Below are positions 57,770 through 64,000 of a stretch of DNA of 64,000 bases, piece after piece; the stretch's first letter is position 1; each line of letters begins with the position of its first letter. Where the stretch lies: the NCBI GenBank assembly GCA_016718385.1, contig JADKDK010000006.1, positions 434,001 to 498,000 on the forward strand, written 5' to 3'. The notes beneath the pieces are model-generated. The model made no database searches, was not told the DNA's origin, and saw only the letters and a list, made by a program, of their open reading frames with translations. The translations under genes and the position numbers were made by a program. This DNA comes from Gammaproteobacteria bacterium. Its GTDB lineage: Bacteria > Pseudomonadota > Gammaproteobacteria > Pseudomonadales > UBA5518.

Positions 57770-58963
57770 ATGGATCCGTCGTCGATCATGCCCACCTACA
57801 AGCGGCTCGAGGTCTGCTTCGAGCGCGGCGAAGGCGTGTGGCTCTACGACACCGAAGGCCGGCGCTACCTCGACGCCCTCGCGGGCATCGCGGTCTGCGG
57901 GCTGGGGCATGCGCACCCCGCGGTCACGCGCGCCATCCAGGAGCAGGCCGCCCGCCTGCTGCACACCTCCAACGTCTACGGCATCACGCGCCAGCGCGAA
58001 CTCGCCGACCGCCTCGTCGCGCTGAGCGGCATGGATAACGTGTTCTTCGGCAACTCCGGCGCCGAGGCCAACGAATGCGCGATCAAGATCGCGCGCATGT
58101 ACGGCCACGGTAGGAACATCGAGAAGCCCTCGATCATCGTGATGGAGAATTCCTTCCACGGCCGCACGCTGGCGACGCTCTCCGCCACCGGCAGCCGCAA
58201 GGTGCAGGCGGGCTTCGAGCCGCTGGTGAGCGGCTTCGTGCGCGCGCGCTTCGGCGACCTCGAGGAGCTCGCCAGCATCGCGCGCAACAACAGCAGCATC
58301 GTCGCGGTGTTGGTGGAACCGATCCAGGGCGAGTCCGGCATCCGCATGGCGCCCGAGGGCTACCTGGAGGGCCTGCGCGCGCTGTGCGACCAGCACGGCT
58401 GGCTGTTGATGCTCGACGAGGTGCAGACGGGCAACGGGCGCACGGGCGCGATGTTCGCGTTCCAGCACACCGCGATCATGCCCGACGTGCTGACCACCGC
58501 GAAGGGGCTCGGCAACGGTGTGCCAATCGGCGCCTGCCTGGCACGCGGCGCGGCCGCCGGCGTGTTCCACGCCGGCAACCACGGCTCCACCTTCGGCGGC
58601 AACCCGCTCGCCTGCGCCGCTGCGCAGGCCGTGCTCGACACCCTCGTCGCCGACGAGCTCTGCGCCAACGCCGTGCGCATGGGCGAGCGCCTGATGCACG
58701 GGCTGCGCGCACGCCTCGCGGGAATCCCGGGCGTGGTCGAGGTGCGCGGTCGCGGCCTGATGGTCGGCATCGAGCTGCGCGAACCCTGCGCCCACCTGGT
58801 GCAGGCGGCGCTGGAGCAGGGCCTGCTGATCAACGTCACCTCCGACAACGTGATCCGCCTGCTGCCGCCGCTGGTCATCCAGGCGGCCGAGGTCGACCAG
58901 ATCATCGACACGCTGGGTGCGCTGATCGCGGCCCGGGCCGGCGGCGCCCAGAGCGCCGCCTGA
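57770..58963 (+). CDS. argD: Acetylornithine aminotransferase
   Basis: PLP enzyme converting N-acetylglutamate semialdehyde to N-acetylornithine. Class III aminotransferase (397 residues) with NSGAEANECAIKIARMYG, LDEVQTGNGRTG and the Schiff-base lysine in LTTAKGLGNGVPIGA. Start ATG 57770 with GAGG seven bases upstream. argF follows after 31 bases. Substrate overlap with succinylornithine or GABA aminotransferases is excluded mainly by the argF context. Confidence 0.94.
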   Translation: MDPSSIMPTYKRLEVCFERGEGVWLYDTEGRRYLDALAGIAVCGLGHAHPAVTRAIQEQAARLLHTSNVYGITRQRELADRLVALSGMDNVFFGNSGAEANECAIKIARMYGHGRNIEKPSIIVMENSFHGRTLATLSATGSRKVQAGFEPLVSGFVRARFGDLEELASIARNNSSIVAVLVEPIQGESGIRMAPEGYLEGLRALCDQHGWLLMLDEVQTGNGRTGAMFAFQHTAIMPDVLTTAKGLGNGVPIGACLARGAAAGVFHAGNHGSTFGGNPLACAAAQAVLDTLVADELCANAVRMGERLMHGLRARLAGIPGVVEVRGRGLMVGIELREPCAHLVQAALEQGLLINVTSDNVIRLLPPLVIQAAEVDQIIDTLGALIAARAGGAQSAA

Positions 58964-58994
58964 CCCCTCGCACCCTTCACCGGAAGTACGCGCC

Positions 58995-59892
58995 ATGACG
59001 GCCAGACATTTCCTGACCCTGCTGGACCTGAGCCCGCGGGAACTCGAGACCGTGATCGCGCGCGCGATCGCGATGAAGGCCGACCCCGGCGGCGCCGGCC
59101 GCGGCACGATCGCGCCGAACCGAGTGATGGGCATGATCTTCGAGAAATCCTCGACCCGCACCCGCGTCTCCTTCGAGGCCGGCATGACGCAGCTCGGCGG
59201 CCACGCGCTGTTCCTGTCGCCGCGCGACACGCAGCTCGGACGCGGCGAGCCGGTGGAGGACACCGCGCGCGTGCTGTCCTCGATGGTCGATATCGTGATG
59301 ATCCGCACCTTCGCGCACGCGATGGTGCAGCGCTTTGCCGAGTACTCGCGCGTACCGGTGATCAACGGCCTGACCGACGACTTCCACCCCTGCCAGCTGC
59401 TCGCGGACGTGCAGACCTTCGTCGAGCACCGCGGCAGCATCCGCGGCAAGCAGGTGGCCTGGATCGGCGATGGCAACAACATGTGCCAGTCCTACATCAA
59501 CGCGGCGCGGCAGTTCGACTTCGAGCTGCGCATCGCCTGCCCCGAGGGCTACGAGCCGCGCGCGGACCTGGTGCGCGCCAACGCCGGCCGCGTGACCGTG
59601 CTGCGCGATCCCCTGGCGGCCGCTCGCGGCGCGCATCTGCTCGCCACCGACGTGTGGGCCTCGATGGGCCAGGAAGCCGAACAGGAGAAGCGCGCGGCGG
59701 CCTTCGCCAACTACCAGCTCGACCGCCGCCTGCTCGACGTGGCCGCGCCGGACGCCATCTACCTGCATTGCCTGCCCGCGCACCGCGGCGAGGAAATCAG
59801 CGCCGAGCTGATGGACGCGCCCGACACCGTAATCTGGGACGAGGCCGAGAACCGCCTGCACGCGCAGAAGGCGCTGATCGAGTTCCTGCTGA
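58995..59892 (+). CDS. argF: Ornithine carbamoyltransferase (frame lacks its stop; likely one-base break at the 3' end)
   Basis: Makes citrulline from ornithine and carbamoyl phosphate. It contains the carbamoyl-phosphate motif SSTRTR, the ornithine-side HPCQLLAD and HCLPAHRG. Homology ends near residue 298 (HAQKALIEFLL), but the frame has no stop there and runs on to 61787, entirely antisense to glpK. A TGA at 59890-59892 lies one base out of frame exactly where the protein should end, so a one-base insertion near 59880-59889 is the simplest explanation. I give that TGA as the end; the length is 898 bases for that reason. Confidence 0.85.
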
Positions 59893-60224
59893 ATTCCCTG
59901 ATCGCGCCACCCCATTCAGAGCGTCGCTGGGCGCGCTGCCCACGTCGCGCGGGGCCGCGGCAATACGTCCCGGCTCTGGCGCGCATCCAGCGCGCGCCCT
60001 CCGGCGATCAGGCCGCGCCCGTCGGCCAACAGGGCCACAGGCCGAAAGTCACCGGCAAAGTCTCGCTTCGCGTCCAGCGCCGTCGCGAACATTTCGATTC
60101 CGAGCAACAAGGCTCCTGTTCCTGGCGAAAATATGGATCGGCCATTAACCCGAGCGCGGGGCGTGACGAGGGGCGGGTCGGAACGGGGCCAGCTTGGGCC
60201 AAGTCAAAACCAGCCGGTCGCAGA
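59893..60224. other. Region between argF and the glpK repeat, no confident gene
   Basis: About 330 bases with coding-like GC but no recognisable product. An open minus-strand frame at 59916-60110 is listed separately. No terminator with a T run was seen after argF. A short AT-rich stretch lies near 60125-60150. Confidence 0.4.
59916..60110 (-). CDS. Small hypothetical ORF, 64 codons
   Basis: Minus-strand frame with a TTG start, AGGAG three bases upstream, and a product beginning MLLGIEMFATALDAKRDF and continuing FRPVALLADGRG. No family recognised and no signal or membrane segment. Spacing of the ribosome site is too short to be convincing. It could be a gene remnant or chance. Confidence 0.2.
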   Translation of the reverse strand: MLLGIEMFATALDAKRDFAGDFRPVALLADGRGLIAGGRALDARQSRDVLPRPRATWAARPATL

Positions 60225-60280
60225 GTTCGGCTGAAGCCGAACCTACGCCGAACCTACGCGGAACCCACGCGCAACCTACG
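60225..60280. repeat. REP-like palindrome and CTAC array at the glpK 3' end
   Basis: GTTCGGCTGAAGCCGAAC palindrome (60225-60242) followed by four tandem CTACG or CCACG ends spaced 11-16 bases apart (at 60243, 60254, 60265 and 60276). The last CTAC, read on the minus strand, gives GTAG and supplies the TAG stop of glpK. Confidence 0.75.
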
Positions 60281-61757
60281 TCGTGCGCACCCGCGCCACC
60301 GCATCAAGCCAGCCGGCGTAGAGACGTGCGCGCTCGGGCTCGGGCATCGCGGGCAGGAAGCGTCGCTCCTCGCCGCACTGCGCCGTCAGGTGATCCAGCG
60401 TCGGCAGCATGCTGAGCCGGTAGCCGGCCAGGCTCGCCGCGCCCAGCGCGGTGGCCTCGGTGATGCGCGGGCGGCTGACGGGGATGCCCAGCATGTCGGC
60501 CATGAACTGCAGCATCCAGCTGTTGGCGGCCATTCCGCCGTCCACGCGCAGCACGTCCAGGGTCGTGCCGTCGCGCGCCATCGCATCGAGCAGGTCGCGG
60601 GTCTGGTAGGCCACCGACTGCAGCACCGCGGTGACGATCGCCTCGGCACCGCTGTCGCGCGTGAGCCCGAGGATCGCGCCGCGGGCCGCGGGATCCCAGT
60701 GCGGCGCGCCGAGCCCGGTGAACGCCGGGACCAGGTAGACGCCGCCGGGATCGGGCGCGCGCAGCGCCACCTGCTCGCTTTCGCCCGCGCTCGCGATCAA
60801 CCCGATCGAGTCGCGCAGCCACTTGATCGCCGCGCCAGCCACGAAAATGCTGCCTTCCAGCGCATACGCGGGCCTGCCGTCGAGCCGGTAGGCCAGCGTG
60901 GTCAGCAGGCGGTTGTGCGAGCGCACCGGCGTGGCGCCCGTGTTCAGCACCAGGAAGCAACCGGTGCCGTAGGTGCTCTTGGCCTGCCCGGGCGCGAGGC
61001 AACCCTGCCCGATCAGCGCCGCCTGCTGGTCGCCTGCGATGCCGGAGATCGGCGCGCCCGCCGCGGGCAGTCCCGCCTGCACGGTCCCGAAATCCGCGGC
61101 CGAATCGAGCACCTCGGGCAGCACCGCGCGCGGCACGCCGAAGCGCGCCAGCAGTTCCTCGTCCCAGCATTGCGCGTGGATGTCGAACAGCATCGTGCGC
61201 GAGGCGTTGGTGGCGTCGGTGCAATGGCGCCGGCCGCCGGTGAGCCGCCACAGCAGGAAGGTGTCGACGGTGCCGAAGGCGAGCTCGCCGGCCTCGGCGC
61301 GCTCCCGGGCTCCCGCGACGTTGTCGAGGATCCACGCCAGCTTGGTGGCCGAGAAATAGGGATCCAGCAACAGCCCGGTGCGCGCCGCGACGCGCTCGCC
61401 AAGACCTTCCTGCTGCTGCAGCCGCGCGCAGGCATCCGCGGTGCGCCGGTCCTGCCACACGATGGCCGGGTACACCGCCGTACCGGTGCGCCGGTCCCAC
61501 AGCAGCGTGGTCTCGCGCTGGTTGCTGATCCCGATGCCGACGACGGCGTGGCCCGCGCCGAGCAGCTCACGCACCACGGCGTCGAAGCTCTGCAGCGTGC
61601 TCTGCCAGATATCCTCCGGCTCGTGCTCGACCCAGCCGTCGCGCGGAAAGTGCTGCGCGTACTCGCGTTGGGCGAGCGCGACCACGTTGCCGCCGGCATC
61701 GAAGCCGAGGCAGCGCGAACTGGTGGTGCCCTGGTCCAGCGCGATCAACACGTCCAT
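60276..61757 (-). CDS. glpK: Glycerol kinase
   Basis: Phosphorylates glycerol to glycerol-3-phosphate. The 493-residue FGGY kinase has DQGTTSSRCLGFD at the start, SNQRETTLLWDRRTG, CGITGD-like SGIAGDQQAAL and a full actin-like C-terminal domain (GLGAPHWDP, VDGGMAANSW). Start ATG 61757 has GGAGG about 11 bases upstream. No glpF, glpD or glpR is in the window, so glycerol use genes are elsewhere. Divergent from metR. Confidence 0.95.
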   Translation of the reverse strand: MDVLIALDQGTTSSRCLGFDAGGNVVALAQREYAQHFPRDGWVEHEPEDIWQSTLQSFDAVVRELLGAGHAVVGIGISNQRETTLLWDRRTGTAVYPAIVWQDRRTADACARLQQQEGLGERVAARTGLLLDPYFSATKLAWILDNVAGARERAEAGELAFGTVDTFLLWRLTGGRRHCTDATNASRTMLFDIHAQCWDEELLARFGVPRAVLPEVLDSAADFGTVQAGLPAAGAPISGIAGDQQAALIGQGCLAPGQAKSTYGTGCFLVLNTGATPVRSHNRLLTTLAYRLDGRPAYALEGSIFVAGAAIKWLRDSIGLIASAGESEQVALRAPDPGGVYLVPAFTGLGAPHWDPAARGAILGLTRDSGAEAIVTAVLQSVAYQTRDLLDAMARDGTTLDVLRVDGGMAANSWMLQFMADMLGIPVSRPRITEATALGAASLAGYRLSMLPTLDHLTAQCGEERRFLPAMPEPERARLYAGWLDAVARVRTT

Positions 61758-61889
61758 GGGGTACCCGTCCTCCCGGTCCGGACTTGATCCCCGGCCCACG
61801 CATCAATAATATTTTTCATTCGATGCTGTTCCGACATGCATTTCATTCATCGCGTCGCCTCGGCGGCGAACCCGACGGACCCATTTGCC

Positions 61890-62822
61890 ATGGCCAAGAT
61901 CGAACTGCGCCATCTTCGCACGCTGGTCGCCCTGCGCGACACCGGCAGCCTGGTCGAGGCCGCCGACCGCCTGTGCCTGACGCAGTCGGCGCTCTCGCAC
62001 CAGGTCAAGGATGTCGAGGACCGGCTGCAGTGCTCGCTGTTCATGCGCAAGACCCGCCCGGTGCGCTTCACCAGCGCCGGGCAGCGCCTGCTCGCGCTGG
62101 CCGACGAGATCCTGCCACAGATCCGTGCCGCCGAGATCGACCTCGACCGGCTCGCGGGCGGCGAGACCGGGCGGCTGTTCCTCGCGCTCGAGTGTCACAG
62201 CTGTTTCCAGTGGCTGATGCCCACGATCAACACGTTCCGCCATCACTGGCCCGACGTCGAGCTGGACCTCTCCAGCAGCTTCAGCTTCGCGCCGCTGCAG
62301 GCGCTCGCGCGCGGCGACCTCGACCTCGTCATCAGCTCCGATCCGCTGGAGCTGCCCGGCGTGCATTACGAGCCGCTGTTCCGCTACGAGGTCCGCCTCG
62401 CGCTGTCACCGCGCCACCGGCTGGCCGCAAAATCCGTGATCGAGCCCGCCGACCTCGCCGACGAGGTACTCATCTGCTACCCCGTCGAACGTGCGCGGCT
62501 CGACGTGTTCCGCCATTTCCTGGAGCCCGCCGGCATCGAGCCGGCAAGCGTGCGCACGGCGGAACTGACGATGATGATCATCCAGCTGGTGGCCAGCAAC
62601 CGCGGCGTCGCCGCACTGCCCAACTGGGCCATCAGCGAGTACGAGAACAAGGACTTCCTGGTCTCGCGTCCGCTCGGTGCCGAGGGGCTGTGGAGCACGC
62701 TGCACGCGGCCATCCGCGAGGAACAGCGCGAGCATCCGTACATGCGCGACTTCATGGCGTTCGCGCGCCAGACCTGTTTCAGCGACCTGCCCGGCATCCT
62801 GCCGCTGGCATCGGTGCGCTGA
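61890..62822 (+). CDS. metR: LysR-family regulator of methionine genes MetR
   Basis: LysR-type transcription factor; MetR uses homocysteine as co-activator to control metE, metH and related genes. The 310-residue protein shows winged HTH (LRTLVALRDTGSLVEAADRLCLTQSALSHQ in the first 60 residues), and the effector domain closely follows MetR: LALECHSCFQWLMPTI, VHYEPLFRYEVRLALSP, YPVERARLDVFRHFLEPAG. Start MAKIELRHLRTL at 61890; an in-frame ATG 54 bases earlier is possible. A long-loop inverted repeat GGCGTGGCT / AGCCACGCC follows the stop. Confidence 0.92.
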   Translation: MAKIELRHLRTLVALRDTGSLVEAADRLCLTQSALSHQVKDVEDRLQCSLFMRKTRPVRFTSAGQRLLALADEILPQIRAAEIDLDRLAGGETGRLFLALECHSCFQWLMPTINTFRHHWPDVELDLSSSFSFAPLQALARGDLDLVISSDPLELPGVHYEPLFRYEVRLALSPRHRLAAKSVIEPADLADEVLICYPVERARLDVFRHFLEPAGIEPASVRTAELTMMIIQLVASNRGVAALPNWAISEYENKDFLVSRPLGAEGLWSTLHAAIREEQREHPYMRDFMAFARQTCFSDLPGILPLASVR

Positions 62823-62886
62823 GGCGTGGCTCCCGGTAAAAGTTGTCACAAAGCCACGCCATCATGGTCGCGACAAAGCCCGTTGA

Positions 62887-62915
62887 TTGCCGCCCGCCCG
62901 CGCGGGCTCTATAGT
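62887..62915 (+). promoter_or_regulatory. Predicted promoter for the retropepsin-UUP1 cassette
   Basis: TTGCCG (62887-62892), 17-base spacer and TATAGT (62910-62915), about 38 bases before the lipoprotein ATG. Good -10 match and ideal spacing. Confidence 0.55.
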
Positions 62916-62952
62916 TTGCGCAGCCTTGAACCCACGCGGAATTTCACCCCGA

Positions 62953-63662
62953 ATGATGAGCCGGAACCGTTGCGTCGCCGCGCTGTGCATATCCCTTGCG
63001 CTCCTGCTGCAGGGTTGCGGCACCACGCCCGAGAAGCCCGAATCGCCCACGCCGACGGCAACACCCGCGCCGGCTCCTGAACCCCTGCCGCAACCGCCGG
63101 CGGCAACGGTCACGCCGCCGGAACAGCCCCCGACGCCGCCCGCCGGACCGCAGGAGCCCGAGGAGCCCGCACCCGAACCCGAGCCGGTGGTGTGCACGCC
63201 GCCGCCAGCGCCACCGCCGCCTCCGGCACCCGCGAAACGCCCTCCGCCGCAGACGGCGCTGGCCGTGCTGGGCGGGATCGAGCACGCGCGCATCGAGCCC
63301 CCGGGATTGCAACTCCGCGCGCGGCTCGACACCGGCGCTGCCGGCTCCTCGCTGCACGCGCTGGACGTGCGCGCGTTCGAACGCGATGGCAAGACCTGGG
63401 TGAAGTTCCAGCTCGTCGATACCGGTACCGGCAAGGCGTCGAAGTCTCGCGTCCGGTCGTGCGCTCCATCGCGCCGAAGGATGCCGCCAGTTCGAAGCGC
63501 TACATCGTCAGTCTCAAGGTCACGATTGCCGGTGTCGCGCAGTTCACCGAGTTCGCACTCACCGACCGCTCCTCGTCTTCCTACCCCGTGCTGATCGGGA
63601 GAAACTTCCTGCGCGACCAGGCCGTGGTCGACGTGGGCCGCCGCTTCACCAGACCGGAATAG
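62953..63662 (+). pseudogene. Retropepsin-like aspartic protease lipoprotein (RimK-linked zinc-protease family), one-base frameshift
   Basis: Predicted lipoprotein with lipobox LLLQGC (Cys22), a long Pro/Glu-rich linker (about 25-100), and the PF05618-type domain: LGGIEHARIEPPG, the retropepsin catalytic loop LDTGAAGSSLHA, then after the break VSRPVVR, SLKVTIAG, and YPVLIGRNFLRDQAVVDVGR. One base is missing near 63433-63436 (AAGG before CGTC); restoring it gives 236 residues. Members are usually encoded with a UUP1 transglutaminase-like protein and an ATP-grasp glutamate ligase; the first of these follows directly. Substrate unknown. Confidence 0.8.
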
Positions 63663-63696
63663 CCGCGTCAACTGGATCCGCCGGGGCGGAGTTCGC

Positions 63697-64000
63697 ATGA
63701 AAGAAAAGCTGAAGGTCTACATCGTCGCGTTCCTGCTCGCCCTGCTGGGGCTCAGCATGGCGCTGTACAAGCACTTCGCGCTCGGATTCCCGTTGCTTCC
63801 CTACGAGAAGGTGGCCGTGTGGACGGTGGAGTCCAAGGTCGAGTTCGAGGCGAACGGCGCGCCGGTGGTGGTGTCGCTGGCGCTGCCCGATTCGCAACAG
63901 GGCATCGAGATTGTCAACGAGAACTTCACGACCTCGGGCTACGGCTTCGCGGAGCTCGACCAGCCCGACGGCAGCCGCCGCGCGCAATGGACGCGCCGCG
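63697..64000 (+). CDS. UUP1-family inactive transglutaminase membrane protein (partial)
   Basis: First 101 codons of a membrane protein cut by the window end. It begins MKEKLKVYIVAFLLALLGLS with a transmembrane helix at about 7-24, then a periplasmic beta-rich region (VAVWTVESKVEFEANG, LPDSQQGIEIVNENF) typical of the UUP1 N-terminus that precedes a catalytically dead transglutaminase domain and seven membrane helices. GGAG lies six bases before the ATG. It starts 34 bases after the retropepsin-like gene, forming an operon. Confidence 0.75.
   Translation, partial: MKEKLKVYIVAFLLALLGLSMALYKHFALGFPLLPYEKVAVWTVESKVEFEANGAPVVVSLALPDSQQGIEIVNENFTTSGYGFAELDQPDGSRRAQWTRR

Noticed and set aside
61775..61801. 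A further REP unit upstream of glpK
   Set aside because: GTCCGG and CGGCCCACG fragments resemble the family but no complete palindrome is present.
62823..62860. Rho-independent terminator after metR
   Set aside because: The inverted repeat (GGCGTGGCT / AGCCACGCC) has a 20-base loop and no T run; it could instead be an operator or chance.

Overview
The window is a contiguous piece of a high-GC (roughly two-thirds G+C by eye) gammaproteobacterial chromosome. Nearly every gene is a core housekeeping gene. The order petBA-rpsI-rplM-zapE / zapG-degS / hisCDG-murA-ibaG / kdsD-kdsC-lptA-lptB-rpoN-hpf-ptsN-rapZ-npr / yhdP-rng-maf-mreDCB / gatCAB / prmC-prfA-hemA / lolB-ispE-tRNA-prs-rplY-pth-ychF / argG / pyrC-rnt-grxD matches blocks known from Pseudomonas and related Gammaproteobacteria. 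The protein sequences and several local losses say it is not Pseudomonas itself, and I cannot place the family from sequence alone.

Layout. 1-4.0 kb (minus): cytochrome bc1 genes, ribosomal proteins S9 and L13, and the ZapE ATPase. 4.2-5.8 kb (plus): ZapG and a DegS/AlgW-type periplasmic protease. 5.8-10.4 kb (minus): ibaG-murA-hisG-hisD-hisC, with the short form of HisG. 10.6-19.1 kb (plus): Kdo and LPS-transport genes, sigma-54, hibernation factor, the nitrogen PTS (EIIA-Ntr, RapZ, NPr), MgtE and DarP. lptC is missing between kdsC and lptA, and the mla operon is missing beside ibaG. 19.1-28.6 kb (minus): a nitrilase-family amidase, YhdP, RNase G, Maf and MreDCB. 29-32.5 kb (plus): GatCAB and a PA4642-type small protein. 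32.5-37 kb: repeats, an RhlB helicase and a large PAS protein, the last two each broken by one base. 36.8-41 kb (minus): MoeB/ThiF, PrmC, RF1 and HemA. 41-49.2 kb (plus): TPR lipoprotein, LolB, IspE, tRNA-Gln, Prs, L25, Pth, YchF, tRNA-Met and a luciferase-like flavin enzyme. 49.3-51.7 kb (minus): an exonuclease/GIY-YIG fusion and a Rieske oxygenase. 51.9-59.9 kb: Gpx, RF3 (two frame breaks), ArgG, PyrC, RNase T, monothiol glutaredoxin, ArgD and ArgF. 60.3-64 kb: GlpK, MetR, and the start of a conserved but poorly understood cassette: a retropepsin-like lipoprotein followed by a UUP1-type inactive transglutaminase membrane protein, cut by the window edge.

Two cross-cutting patterns stand out. 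First, GTAG-headed palindromic REP-like repeats occur at several places, almost always at the 3' end of a gene. In three genes (rhlB, gpx, glpK) the repeat head supplies the TAG stop codon, in a fourth the palindrome supplies the TGA, and in the moeB-like gene the frame runs straight through a repeat. Second, five genes are interrupted by single-base indels and argF has lost its stop. Several breaks lie in short homopolymers, so residual sequencing error must be considered before calling them pseudogenes.
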